From NCBI RefSeq assembly GCF_009905605.1, contig NZ_JAAAKZ010000001.1, positions 1,163,924 to 1,227,923 on the forward strand: DNA of 64,000 nucleotides, written 5' to 3'. Shown in pieces: positions 26,642 to 34,997 of the stretch (position 1 is its first letter; every line of letters starts with the position of its first letter). Source of the stretch: Runella sp. CRIBMP (GTDB taxonomy: Bacteria; Bacteroidota; Bacteroidia; Cytophagales; Spirosomataceae). The notes beneath the pieces were generated by a model. It worked only from the letters and a program-made list of their open reading frames with translations, made no database searches and was not told the origin of the DNA. The position numbers and the translations under genes are program-made.

Positions 26642-27685
26642 CTATTTGATGATTACATTGGAAGATTCGGTCAAAAAAGCACTTCCCGAGGTAACTACCT
26701 CCGTAATGCCTTCCAAGCCATTGGTCACTAGCACTTTATCGCCGTCTACAAACCCAATTCGGATGGGCAGTCGTTTCACTTTCTTGCGTGATTCATCCAA
26801 AACGTACACAAAAGCATCCTGCCCGTTGCCTTCAACGATGGCCTCAATGGGTACCATGATATAATTACGATTCTGCACGGGTTTGAGCTCTACTTTGGCA
26901 AAAAGCCCAGACGCAAATCGTTGGCCATTGGGGTTAATGCGGACCTCAATTTCGTAGAGTTTGTTCAAGGGGTCGGCGGCAGGAGCTAATTTTATAACGG
27001 CCCCCGTAAACGTTTCGGAAGGATAGGCATCCAACGAAATAGTTGCTTTGTCGCCTATTTTAAAGCGTGCCCAGTCTTTATCTGAAACTCCCACGCGCAC
27101 CACCCAGTCGCTTTGACGATTGGAGGTAATGTAAAAGATAGGGGTTCCTGGTCCAGTTAATTCGCCTTCATTGGCCATTTTTTTGATAACGGCTCCGTCA
27201 ATCGGGGACGTGATTTGGGCATATGAGCGGTTGAATTGCGCAATTTGCAGGCTTTGTTTCGCTACATCAAAGCCCGTGGTAGCATTTTGCATTTGTTCAA
27301 GCGTAGCGGCAGTGTCTTTGAGCATGTTTTCAACGCGCTTAAAATCGCGCTCGGCTTTTTCAACCCCAAATTTAGCCTGACTCACCTGTGCGTCGATTTC
27401 GGTCATGTTTAACGACGCCAGCACTTGCCCTTTGCGGACTTTTTGTCCTTCCTCAACAAAGATTTTTTGAATGATGCCCCCGATTTTAAACGACAGCTTG
27501 GCTTCTTCCGACGAAGCTACCAAGCCAGAGGCACTAATGGATTCTGAGCGAACGGTTTGCGTTACTTTTTCAAGTTTTACAGGAACGACCGTTTCGTCGC
27601 CCATAGCGTTGTCGGCTTTTTTTTCTTCCTGTTTTCCGCAGGCTGCAAGCAGAAAAAGGGTAATGATGAATGAGTATTGTTTCAT
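26642..27685 (-). CDS. RND efflux periplasmic adaptor (membrane fusion protein)
   Basis: A 347-residue lipoprotein: signal peptide ending in a lipobox (LLAACGKQ), then barrel-sandwich lipoyl halves (GGIIQKIFVEEGQKVRKGQVLA; ITSPIDGAVIKKMANEGE) flanking a short helical hairpin (about 105-145), a beta barrel, and a membrane-proximal domain. It links the RND pump to the TolC channel. The hairpin is short, as expected for adaptors of the HlyD/MdtA kind. Confidence 0.95.
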   Translation of the reverse strand: MKQYSFIITLFLLAACGKQEEKKADNAMGDETVVPVKLEKVTQTVRSESISASGLVASSEEAKLSFKIGGIIQKIFVEEGQKVRKGQVLASLNMTEIDAQVSQAKFGVEKAERDFKRVENMLKDTAATLEQMQNATTGFDVAKQSLQIAQFNRSYAQITSPIDGAVIKKMANEGELTGPGTPIFYITSNRQSDWVVRVGVSDKDWARFKIGDKATISLDAYPSETFTGAVIKLAPAADPLNKLYEIEVRINPNGQRFASGLFAKVELKPVQNRNYIMVPIEAIVEGNGQDAFVYVLDESRKKVKRLPIRIGFVDGDKVLVTNGLEGITEVVTSGSAFLTESSNVIIK

Positions 27686-27733
27686 GATTGTATGCGTTAT
27701 AAAATCATTTTTTAGTTGAGAAGATGGGTTCGA

Positions 27734-29083
27734 TTAGTGGGCGGTCACTTTATTCAGCAATGATTCTTTGATTAACACATCAAAACGCGCGAGCGACTGT
27801 TGCAACTGAGCCGTTACGACTTCGTTTTGGGCTTTAATCCATTCAATGTAAAGCACATTGTTGTTTCGGTATCGACTGTCAATGACGCTGAAATATTGCG
27901 TTGCTTTGTTGACGCCGTCCTGAACCAATTTTAGATTTTCTCGGGTGGCCTGAAGTTCAAGAAATGCCTGAGTAACTTGCAGTTCTATCTGTTTTTCTAC
28001 TTCTAGCTTTTTGGTTTTGAGCAATTCGGTCTGAATTTTGGCACCTTGAATTTTGGATTTGCGTTCGTATCCTTTAAACAAATCCCAAGTCAATCCGAGT
28101 TGGGCCACTCCGTATGCCTGTTGATTGAACGTATAGCCAAATCCCTGAAAACCAGTATTGCCACCAATAAACACCGATGGGCGTTTGGCAGCTTTTTCCT
28201 GAAGGGTAATAGCCGTTTTGGATGCTAAAATGGATTGGTCAAGTTGATTTAATTCCTGACGGTTTTGCAGGGCAGATTCGCTCAGTTTATCTAAAGATTC
28301 ATAGGCCGTTGCGGGAATCAGGTTCGTTGAGTCAATCAAAACCACTGCACTCAATTCTCTGTTTAATAGAAAGTTAAAGTAGGCCTTTGCCGTTTCCCGG
28401 TTTTTGGTTGCTACCGCGAGCTGTTGGTTTAGTTTGCTGATTTCGTATTCTGCGCCAATGACGGCGTCTTTGGTCAGTACGTTATTGTTGACCAATTTCT
28501 GATTCAGGCGTACCAGTTCATTGAGCGTTTTTTGCGCATTCCCAAAAATTTTAATGGCTTCCGATGCTTGCAAGTATTGATAATACGCCCCTTCAATGGT
28601 GTAACGAAGTTCATTTTCGTACACTTTCTTCTTGGCTTCCTGTGCGGTTAGTAGCGTTTTCTGTATCAGGTAATTATACTGAATTTCAGGGTTGTAAATT
28701 GAATACTGAACGCTGATTTTGGTGTCGTGAAAGTTGTTAGGAGCCAACAACTCGTCAACGTTATCAATTTGTGGAAATACGCTCGTTTGCGTTAGCTTAT
28801 TGAGCGTACTGTATACTGGATTGAGTAAATCGCCGACGGGAAACTGCAGCCGTCGTCCACCAGCAGCCAACGAATAGGTAGGCGCAAAAGTGACTCTAGG
28901 ATAAAACAAAGCTTTTGCTTGTTGAATATTTTCGAGCACTTTTTGAATTTCCAGATTCTCCTGTTTCAGGGCGAGGTTATTTTTTAATCCTTCCTGAACA
29001 TATTCTTCCAAAATAATCGAATGCTGGGCTTGTATGCCAATGCTCATCATGAGCAGAAACATAGTGAAGTATATCCTTATCAT
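27734..29083 (-). CDS. TolC family outer-membrane efflux protein
   Basis: A 449-residue outer-membrane channel with a signal peptide (to about residue 19, ending IQAQ) and two repeats of the TolC coiled-coil/barrel unit, with long heptad-rich helices around 130-260 and 330-430. It gives the exit duct for the RND pump encoded 48 bp downstream. A TetR-type operator lies 11 bp upstream of its start codon. Confidence 0.93.
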   Translation of the reverse strand: MIRIYFTMFLLMMSIGIQAQHSIILEEYVQEGLKNNLALKQENLEIQKVLENIQQAKALFYPRVTFAPTYSLAAGGRRLQFPVGDLLNPVYSTLNKLTQTSVFPQIDNVDELLAPNNFHDTKISVQYSIYNPEIQYNYLIQKTLLTAQEAKKKVYENELRYTIEGAYYQYLQASEAIKIFGNAQKTLNELVRLNQKLVNNNVLTKDAVIGAEYEISKLNQQLAVATKNRETAKAYFNFLLNRELSAVVLIDSTNLIPATAYESLDKLSESALQNRQELNQLDQSILASKTAITLQEKAAKRPSVFIGGNTGFQGFGYTFNQQAYGVAQLGLTWDLFKGYERKSKIQGAKIQTELLKTKKLEVEKQIELQVTQAFLELQATRENLKLVQDGVNKATQYFSVIDSRYRNNNVLYIEWIKAQNEVVTAQLQQSLARFDVLIKESLLNKVTAH

Positions 29084-29093
29084 ATCTTATAAA

Positions 29094-29110
29094 ATGAACA
29101 GTGTTTAGTG
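29094..29110 (-). promoter_or_regulatory. Operator copy upstream of tolC
   Basis: ATGAACAgTGTTTAGTG matches the tetR-promoter site in 16 of 17 bases, differing only at the central base. The dyad core is TGAACA-N-TGTTTA (29095-29107). No consensus -7 element sits beside it, so it may act by roadblock inside the operon or on a weak internal promoter. Confidence 0.7.
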
Positions 29111-29125
29111 AAAGGGTAAAAAAAG

Positions 29126-29476
29126 TTATTTTCCAATCCATCCTAAATGAGTGTGCTTGAAGGAATCGGTGTATTTTAGACCATAACCAAAAATACGGTC
29201 CATCGCAGAATGGGCGAACAAGATAACTCCTGCCAACATCAATGTCGAAGAAGTCAAAGAGAATCCAACCAAAGCGACGCCGATACCCAGGGCTTTGTGG
29301 TGCACGAAGTTATAGAGATAAGCCCCGATTCGGGTGTTGATTAAGTAGCCTATCATGCTTAGGTCAGGGAGTAACAAAAGGGCGGGAAACCACCACCAGG
29401 CATATTCTAGGCGGCTGAACAAAAACACCGCGAGCAAAAATTCGCCGATGTCTTCAAAAGTGAGGAGTGTTTTCAT
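29126..29476 (-). CDS. DUF4260 small membrane protein
   Basis: A 116-residue protein with about four hydrophobic segments and the family-typical WWWFPALLLLPDLSMIGYL and ILFAHSAMDRIFGYGLKY, which identify DUF4260. Function is unknown. It lies between the DUF3995 gene (19 bp away) and tolC (42 bp away), in the same direction, so it is probably under TetR control. Confidence 0.85.
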   Translation of the reverse strand: MKTLLTFEDIGEFLLAVFLFSRLEYAWWWFPALLLLPDLSMIGYLINTRIGAYLYNFVHHKALGIGVALVGFSLTSSTLMLAGVILFAHSAMDRIFGYGLKYTDSFKHTHLGWIGK

Positions 29477-29495
29477 GGCTGTTTACAGAGTGATT

Positions 29496-29939
29496 TTAAT
29501 AATAATTGATAACGAGAATGATAAAGCTGATGAGTAGGCATAAAGGAGAATAGTAACGGGTATCCATTTGCCCAAATTCGGTTTGTTTTATTTTTTTGAA
29601 AAAACCAACGTAGTTGAATTCTCCAATGGCGCGCAGAAAAAAAATAATTGCTATGCCGATTGAAATAAATGTAATGGTGCTATCAGATAGCAACGAGCTA
29701 TTTATAAAACCCACTTTTAATGTAAGAATCCACGCAAAGCAGAGAAGACCTATTCCGACGGCCATTGTTGACAAAGGTCCTGGCGTGAATAAAGGTTTTT
29801 GTTGGCTACCGCTTGATGTCGGAACGGCTAATTTACTCCAGCGACGCCCGCCAAACGCCCAATAAAAGTGAATGGAGGCGATGAATGCAAAAATCAAAAT
29901 ATCAATGAGTGCAAGAATGGGTTTCATTGAATTAAACAT
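29496..29939 (-). CDS. DUF3995 membrane protein
   Basis: A 147-residue protein with four hydrophobic helices, matching DUF3995: HFYWAFGGRRW near the start and FLRAIGEFNYVGFFKKI near the end are the recognisable parts. Function is unknown. It starts 11 bp after the tetR gene, so the two are surely cotranscribed. A second ATG at 29927 is a possible start. Confidence 0.85.
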   Translation of the reverse strand: MFNSMKPILALIDILIFAFIASIHFYWAFGGRRWSKLAVPTSSGSQQKPLFTPGPLSTMAVGIGLLCFAWILTLKVGFINSSLLSDSTITFISIGIAIIFFLRAIGEFNYVGFFKKIKQTEFGQMDTRYYSPLCLLISFIILVINYY

Positions 29940-29950
29940 TTAACAATCGG

Positions 29951-30568
29951 TTACAAAGACGTTTTAATCATTTTGATAAATAATTGAAAAGACTCTTGAA
30001 TACGTTCTAATTGCTGGTCATCTTTAAACATACTCATTCGATTTTTGAGATAAATCGTGACTAGCCCGTGCATATAAGCCCAGATAGTCATGGCCATTAT
30101 TTCAATATTGGTTTCCTTAAAATAACCCGCCTTTACGCAATCTTCGATGACCAATTTTAGGAGGCCAAACGATTTTAAGCCATCTTCCCAAATTTCGTCT
30201 CTACAAGCGAGCGTCTCCATAGGCGCTTGCATGATGAACATCAAATCATAGAGTTCGGGATTTTCGATAGCATATTTGATATATTGGTGCCCCATCTCAA
30301 TCAACCTCTCAAAAGGGTCGCTTATATGCGTCACGGTGATTAATTGCTGCATCATTTTTAAGAATGCTTCTTCGTGCAATGCAAACAGCAATTCATTTTT
30401 GTCTTTGTAGTAGAGATAAATCGTGCCTGGGCTATACTCAATGGCATCGGCAATGTTACGAATGCTGGTCTTTTCGTAGCCTTGTTCCAAAAATAATTTT
30501 CGGGCTGCCTCCAAAATCAGACGCCGCATATCTTCTTTTTCCCGTTCTTTTCTTTCCTGAATGCCCAT
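29951..30568 (-). CDS. TetR/AcrR family transcriptional repressor
   Basis: A 205-residue regulator. The N-terminal helix-turn-helix (about residues 12-60) reads RKLFLEQGYEKTSIRNIADAIEYSPGTIYLYYKDKNELL, with the standard GTIYLYYK recognition helix. The remainder is an alpha-helical ligand domain. Such proteins release DNA on binding a drug or lipid. It heads the efflux operon, and a dyad lies exactly in its promoter spacer with a near-identical copy before tolC, so autorepression and control of the pump are strongly suggested. Confidence 0.93.
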   Translation of the reverse strand: MGIQERKEREKEDMRRLILEAARKLFLEQGYEKTSIRNIADAIEYSPGTIYLYYKDKNELLFALHEEAFLKMMQQLITVTHISDPFERLIEMGHQYIKYAIENPELYDLMFIMQAPMETLACRDEIWEDGLKSFGLLKLVIEDCVKAGYFKETNIEIMAMTIWAYMHGLVTIYLKNRMSMFKDDQQLERIQESFQLFIKMIKTSL

Positions 30569-30605
30569 GGTTCATTACAAAATACTTCATTTAATATAAA
30601 CGATG

Positions 30606-30635
30606 CAAATATAATGAACACTGTTTAGTGAGCAA
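30606..30635 (-). promoter_or_regulatory. tetR promoter with embedded operator
   Basis: On the minus strand, TTG (30635-30633), a 19-base spacer, and TATATTTG (30613-30606) match the Bacteroidota consensus. The dyad TGAACA-C-TGTTTA (30615-30627) fills the spacer, an ideal place for repression. Confidence 0.75.
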
Positions 30636-30850
30636 GAATTTCAGAAAAAAAAATGTTAAACGGCTAAAAAAAAGGATAAAATGAATCGGGACGGTAGAAG
30701 TCAAAGAAGAGATAATATTTTGAAAAAGAGTTGATTATATGTAATAGAAAGGGTAAATAAAGATTTTTTAACACAACAAAACTCAAACCCGACAGTTTAT
30801 TACGATAAATGTTGTAACTTTCGAAAACCTAAAAAACCCTTTGTAACGGT

Positions 30851-31363
30851 ATGGGTAGGAAAGTCTTAATCCTTAATCAAGATTACTCCGCGTTGAGCAT
30901 TTGCTCCGTTCCAAAAGCCTTCTTGCTTGTCTATCTCAACAAGGCTGAATTAGTAGCGGAATCTTCAAACTATTTTTTGCGCACCGTCAGTACGGAGTTT
31001 CCAATGCCGACGGTGATTCGCCTTCATCGTTATATCCACTTGCCTTACAAAGGCGTAATGATGACGCGGCAAAATATCTTCAAACGTGATGGTCATCAGT
31101 GTGTTTATTGCGGTTTGCATGGCGAATTGACCTTAGACCATGTTTTGCCAAAATCGCGCGGTGGGCGTACCAGTTGGGACAATCTGGTGACGGCCTGCAA
31201 GCGTTGCAATGCACGCAAAGGCGATTACACCCCAGAAGAAGCGTCAATGCCTATGCGTCATCGTCCCTTCAAACCTTCTTTCATCATGTTTTTACGGGAT
31301 TATTCTGGCGCTACCGATGATTCATGGATGCCTTTTCTTTCAAAAAGAGAAAAGGTCTCGTAA
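30851..31363 (+). CDS. HNH endonuclease family protein
   Basis: A 170-residue protein with an HNH domain (about residues 75-130): CVYC and CKRC pairs form a zinc site, and LDHVLPKSRGG supplies the catalytic His. The N-terminal 70 residues (MGRKVLILNQDYSALSICSV) are of the type seen in a widespread, mostly chromosomal family whose DNA target is unknown. It lies 130 bp upstream of rpsA and has no restriction or phage neighbours, so a housekeeping nuclease is more likely than a mobile one. Confidence 0.9.
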   Translation: MGRKVLILNQDYSALSICSVPKAFLLVYLNKAELVAESSNYFLRTVSTEFPMPTVIRLHRYIHLPYKGVMMTRQNIFKRDGHQCVYCGLHGELTLDHVLPKSRGGRTSWDNLVTACKRCNARKGDYTPEEASMPMRHRPFKPSFIMFLRDYSGATDDSWMPFLSKREKVS

Positions 31364-31369
31364 AAAAAA

Positions 31370-31400
31370 TTGCTTTTTCCGGTGAGATTTTCTACTTTTG
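31370..31400 (+). promoter_or_regulatory. rpsA promoter
   Basis: TTG (31370-31372), 20 bases, TACTTTTG (31393-31400): a full match to the Bacteroidota housekeeping promoter. Transcription would start near 31407, leaving a leader of about 85 bases. Confidence 0.75.
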
Positions 31401-31493
31401 CACTCCGTTTGCAAAGGCAATCGTTTGTTTCACCAAATTTCAGCCATTTTGCCCATTGGCTGATGTACGAGAGGGCAATTTCAAAACTACATT

Positions 31494-33311
31494 ATGAGTA
31501 AAGCTCAATTAACTGATTTTGACTGGGACAGAGCCGACAACAGAGGCTTTGGTAGTGGATACTCCGCTTCTGAAAAAGCCCAGTTGGAGCAACTTATCAA
31601 CGGTACAATCTCTCCCGTTGCCGAAAAAGAGGTAGTAAAAGGAATCGTGGTCGGTATGAATGACCGCGAAGTGATTTTGAACATCGGTTCAAAATCAGAC
31701 GGTATCGTACCGCGTTCAGAATTCCGTGATTTGACGGACCTGAAAATCGGCGACGAAATTGAAGTATACATTGAAAATCAGGAAGACCCTAACGGACAGT
31801 TAGTGCTTTCTCGCAAAAAAGCGAGAGTTATCACTGCTTGGGATAATATTCAAAAATCATTTGATCATGACTTGGTGATTGACGGTTTCGTAAAACGTCG
31901 TACCAAAGGTGGTCTTATTGTTGATATTTACAGCATCGAAGCGTTCTTGCCAGGTTCACAGATTGACGTTAAGCCAATTCGTGACTTCGACATCTTTGTC
32001 GGCAAGAAAATGGAAGTGAAAGTAGTGAAAATCAATCACGCCAACAACAACGTGGTTGTTTCACACAAAGTATTGATCGAGAAAGACCTCGAAGCACAAC
32101 GTCAGCAGATTCTTACCAACTTGGAGCGTGGCCAGGTACTCGAAGGAGTAATCAAAAACATGACCAAATTTGGGGTATTTATCGACCTTGGTGGCGTAGA
32201 TGGTTTGTTGCACATCACAGACATTTCGTGGGGACGTATCAACGATCCTTCGGATTTGTTGCACCTTGACCAAAAAATCAACGTTGTAGTTCTTGACTTC
32301 GACGAAGATAAGAAGCGTATTTCATTGGGCATGAAGCAATTGCAGGCTCATCCTTGGGAAGCTCTTTCTCAAGAAATCGAAATCGGTTCACGTGTGAAAG
32401 GTAAAGTTGTAAACGTAGCAGATTACGGCGCATTCCTTGAAATCATGCCAGGTGTTGAAGGTTTGATTCACGTTTCAGAAATGTCATGGTCTCAGCACTT
32501 GCGTAACCCGCAAGACTTCTTGAAGATTGGTGACGAAGTAGAAGCCGTGGTATTGACCCTTGACCGCAACGAACGCAAAATGTCGCTTGGCTTGAAGCAA
32601 CTCACCGCTGATCCTTGGACTCGTCAAGAAATCATTGAGAAATATGCAGTAGGTACTGTTCATAAAGGTGTCGTTCGTAACTTGACTAACTTTGGTCTCT
32701 TCCTCGAGCTCGAAGAAGGTATCGATGGCCTAGTTCACGTATCTGACCTTTCTTGGACCAAGAAAATCAAACACCCAAGTGACTTCATCAAAGTAGGTGA
32801 AGAACTCGAAGTAATGGTTCTTGAATTGGATGCTGACAACCGCCGTTTATCCTTGAGCCACAAGCACCTTGAAGAAAATCCTTGGGACACTTTTGAATCG
32901 GTATTTGCGGTAGGTTCAGTACATAAATGTACAATCGTTGCCAAAGGAGATAAAGTTGCGACCCTCGAATTGCCTTACGGTATCGAAGGAGTATGTATCC
33001 TTAAAAACTTGGCGAAAGAAGACGGAACTGTCGGAGAAATCGGAGAATCTCTTGATTTCAAAGTAGCTGAATTCTTGAAAGACGAAAAACGTATTGTGCT
33101 TTCACATACAAAAACTTGGCAGGAAAAAGAAGAGCCTAAGGTAGAAGAAAAACCAAAAGCTCCTAAGGCCGAAAAACCAAAAGATGCTGAGAAAGCGACT
33201 CTAGGTGATTTGGAAGCACTTTCTGCATTGAAAGAACAAATGGAAGAAGGTGAGAAAAAGAAAAAGGCGGCCGCTACCAAAAAAGTAGCAAAAGAAGCGT
33301 CGGCTGAGTAA
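31494..33311 (+). CDS. rpsA: 30S ribosomal protein S1
   Basis: A 605-residue S1 protein with six S1/OB motifs at roughly 43-110, 125-190, 210-278, 295-365, 380-450 and 465-540; motifs 3-5 carry the classic FGVFIDL, YGAFLEI and FGLFLEL strands followed by GLxHxSxxSW. The C-terminus is a highly charged Lys/Glu/Ala tail (about 545-605). S1 binds mRNA leaders on the small subunit. In Bacteroidota, where Shine-Dalgarno signals are weak, it matters for initiation. It has its own promoter. Confidence 0.97.
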   Translation: MSKAQLTDFDWDRADNRGFGSGYSASEKAQLEQLINGTISPVAEKEVVKGIVVGMNDREVILNIGSKSDGIVPRSEFRDLTDLKIGDEIEVYIENQEDPNGQLVLSRKKARVITAWDNIQKSFDHDLVIDGFVKRRTKGGLIVDIYSIEAFLPGSQIDVKPIRDFDIFVGKKMEVKVVKINHANNNVVVSHKVLIEKDLEAQRQQILTNLERGQVLEGVIKNMTKFGVFIDLGGVDGLLHITDISWGRINDPSDLLHLDQKINVVVLDFDEDKKRISLGMKQLQAHPWEALSQEIEIGSRVKGKVVNVADYGAFLEIMPGVEGLIHVSEMSWSQHLRNPQDFLKIGDEVEAVVLTLDRNERKMSLGLKQLTADPWTRQEIIEKYAVGTVHKGVVRNLTNFGLFLELEEGIDGLVHVSDLSWTKKIKHPSDFIKVGEELEVMVLELDADNRRLSLSHKHLEENPWDTFESVFAVGSVHKCTIVAKGDKVATLELPYGIEGVCILKNLAKEDGTVGEIGESLDFKVAEFLKDEKRIVLSHTKTWQEKEEPKVEEKPKAPKAEKPKDAEKATLGDLEALSALKEQMEEGEKKKKAAATKKVAKEASAE

Positions 33312-33331
33312 TTTTTCAATCCCTGACTTGC

Positions 33332-33392
33332 TAAATTGTTAGTTTGTTGTGATATTTACGGCTGTAAAAAGTCATAGCAGACTAACAATTTA
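33332..33392 (+). repeat. Inverted repeat between rpsA and tRNA-Cys
   Basis: Perfect 12-bp arms TAAATTGTTAGT (33332-33343) and ACTAACAATTTA (33381-33392), 37-base loop. AT-rich; may end rpsA transcripts or belong to a family of similar repeats in the act region. Confidence 0.55.
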
Positions 33393-33405
33393 AAAAACAA
33401 TAAAA

Positions 33406-33476
33406 GGTCCTGTGGCCGAGTGGCTAGGCAGAGCTCTGCAAAAGCTCGTACAGCGGTTCGAATCCGCTCGGGACCT
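33406..33476 (+). tRNA. trnC: tRNA-Cys (GCA)
   Basis: A 71-nt cloverleaf: acceptor arm GGTCCTG/CGGGACC with one wobble pair and discriminator U. The anticodon stem GAGCT/AGCTC holds loop CTGCAAA, giving anticodon GCA, and the T arm contains GGTTCGAATCC. No CCA is encoded. A strong terminator follows. Confidence 0.95.
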
Positions 33477-33499
33477 CAAAAGTGAAGTGCCTTTTCTCA

Positions 33500-33556
33500 A
33501 AAAAGTACCATTTAGCCGTGAACAACCAAACTAGGCTAAATGGTACTTTTTGTTTT
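33500..33556 (+). terminator. Terminator after tRNA-Cys
   Basis: Perfect 18-bp arms at 33500-33517 and 33534-33551 (core AGTACCATTTAGCC), 16-base loop, T-rich end. Confidence 0.9.
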
Positions 33557-33673
33557 TAATTTGCATGATTTTGGATAAAAATAACCCTTGTGGCTATACT
33601 TCTGGCTAATTTCTAAATTTAATTAGAAAGAATCTAAATAATAGAATTATTGCAAATTAAGAATAGAAATGCT

Positions 33674-33704
33674 TTGGCACGTATAAATTCGTGCATTACT
33701 TTTG
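33674..33704 (+). promoter_or_regulatory. Promoter of the act/cox operon
   Basis: TTG (33674-33676), 20 bases, TACTTTTG (33697-33704). It has the same spacing and -7 octamer as the rpsA promoter. It lies inside the longer open frame starting at 33650, so actA must start downstream, at 33746. Confidence 0.75.
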
Positions 33705-33745
33705 TACGGTTAAGAAGTATCATGTTTTTGTTAATTCATACACAA

Positions 33746-34972
33746 ATGGAAATTAGTTTGTTCTTAAAAAGAATGCGCAGTGTCACCCAAGCGTTACTGA
33801 TTGCTTTAATGGCTACGCTTAGCCAACAAGCAACGGCACAGGATGGCGATGCCGCAAGCGGTGAAACGCTTTTCAATAATAACTGTAAGGCTTGTCACTC
33901 CGCAAAAGATGAAGTAGTGGTAGGCCCAGGTTTAAAAGGTATTCAACAACGCCGCGATTTGGCTTGGCTCGTTAAGTGGGTGAAGAATCCAAACGGGGTA
34001 ATCCAGAGTGGTGATGAATACGCAGTAGCTTTGTACAATAAGTTTAACAAAGCTCAAATGACTGCTTTCCCGGCTTTCGGTGAGAAAGAAGTGAAAGACA
34101 TTTTGGCGTACGTTGAAAAAGCAAATACAGCCGCAGCTCCAGCTGCTGCTGCTGGTACTGCCGCTGCGGGCGCACCCGCAGGCGAGTCTGCTCCTTCCGA
34201 TTTGTTTACTTACATCTTGGTTGCGTTATTGATTGTGATGTTGTTGGTACTTGGTGTATTGATGGCAATCGTATCAATCCTATCTAAAGCTGTGAGTGGC
34301 GAAGCTACTGCCTCGGCAGGAACGTCTTTCTCCGATAGACTTCGTGATGGGTTGGTAGGTTTGAGCAAAAACTCGGCGATTCGTAGCGCTACCGTATGGT
34401 TCTTTATCCTGATGGTCACCAAAGCAACTGTCGATGGAATGTATGGTGTAGGTATTCAACAGGGATATGCCCCTAAACAACCAATTGCTTTCTCGCACAA
34501 ACTACACGCAGGTCAGTACAAAATCGACTGTAACTATTGCCATACGGGTGTTAACCGTGGTAAGTCGGCTACAATTCCTTCGGCCAACATTTGTATGAAC
34601 TGCCACGGTGTGATTAAAAAAGAATCACCCGAAATTCAGAAAATCTACACGGCAATTGAAAAAAATCAGCCAATTGAGTGGGTTCGGATTCACAACCTGC
34701 CTGATTTGGCATACTTCAACCACGCACAACACGTAAATGTAGGTGGGGTGCAGTGCCAACAGTGTCACGGCGAAATTCAAACCATGGAGGTAGTAGAGCA
34801 ACGTTCTTCACTTACAATGGGATGGTGTATTGACTGCCACCGTAAAACGGAAGTAAATACCAAAGACAATGCTTACTACGACAAATTGGTGGAATTACAC
34901 AAAACCAATAGCAAGGAGCCGTTGAAAGTAGCCGATATCGGTGGTCTGGAATGTTCAAAGTGTCACTATTAA
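33746..34972 (+). CDS. actA: Alternative complex III subunit ActA, multihaem cytochrome c with extra N-terminal haem domain
   Basis: A 408-residue subunit of the quinol-oxidising alternative complex III. After a signal segment (to about residue 32), an N-terminal cytochrome c domain holds CKACH (47-51). Then come an Ala-rich linker, a membrane helix (about 150-173) and a C-terminal pentahaem region from Cys262 with CNYCH, CMNCH, CQQCH, CIDCH and CSKCH. That makes six CxxCH motifs, against five in the described Rhodothermus ActA. The start at 33746 is set by the promoter upstream. First gene of actABCDEF. Confidence 0.93.
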   Translation: MEISLFLKRMRSVTQALLIALMATLSQQATAQDGDAASGETLFNNNCKACHSAKDEVVVGPGLKGIQQRRDLAWLVKWVKNPNGVIQSGDEYAVALYNKFNKAQMTAFPAFGEKEVKDILAYVEKANTAAAPAAAAGTAAAGAPAGESAPSDLFTYILVALLIVMLLVLGVLMAIVSILSKAVSGEATASAGTSFSDRLRDGLVGLSKNSAIRSATVWFFILMVTKATVDGMYGVGIQQGYAPKQPIAFSHKLHAGQYKIDCNYCHTGVNRGKSATIPSANICMNCHGVIKKESPEIQKIYTAIEKNQPIEWVRIHNLPDLAYFNHAQHVNVGGVQCQQCHGEIQTMEVVEQRSSLTMGWCIDCHRKTEVNTKDNAYYDKLVELHKTNSKEPLKVADIGGLECSKCHY

Positions 34973-34997
34973 TCACGTTTCTTATTCATTAATATAT

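Noticed and set aside
30851..31363. HNH gene as a mobile-element or restriction nuclease
   Set aside because: No methylase, integrase, repeats or composition change nearby; it matches a common chromosomal family.
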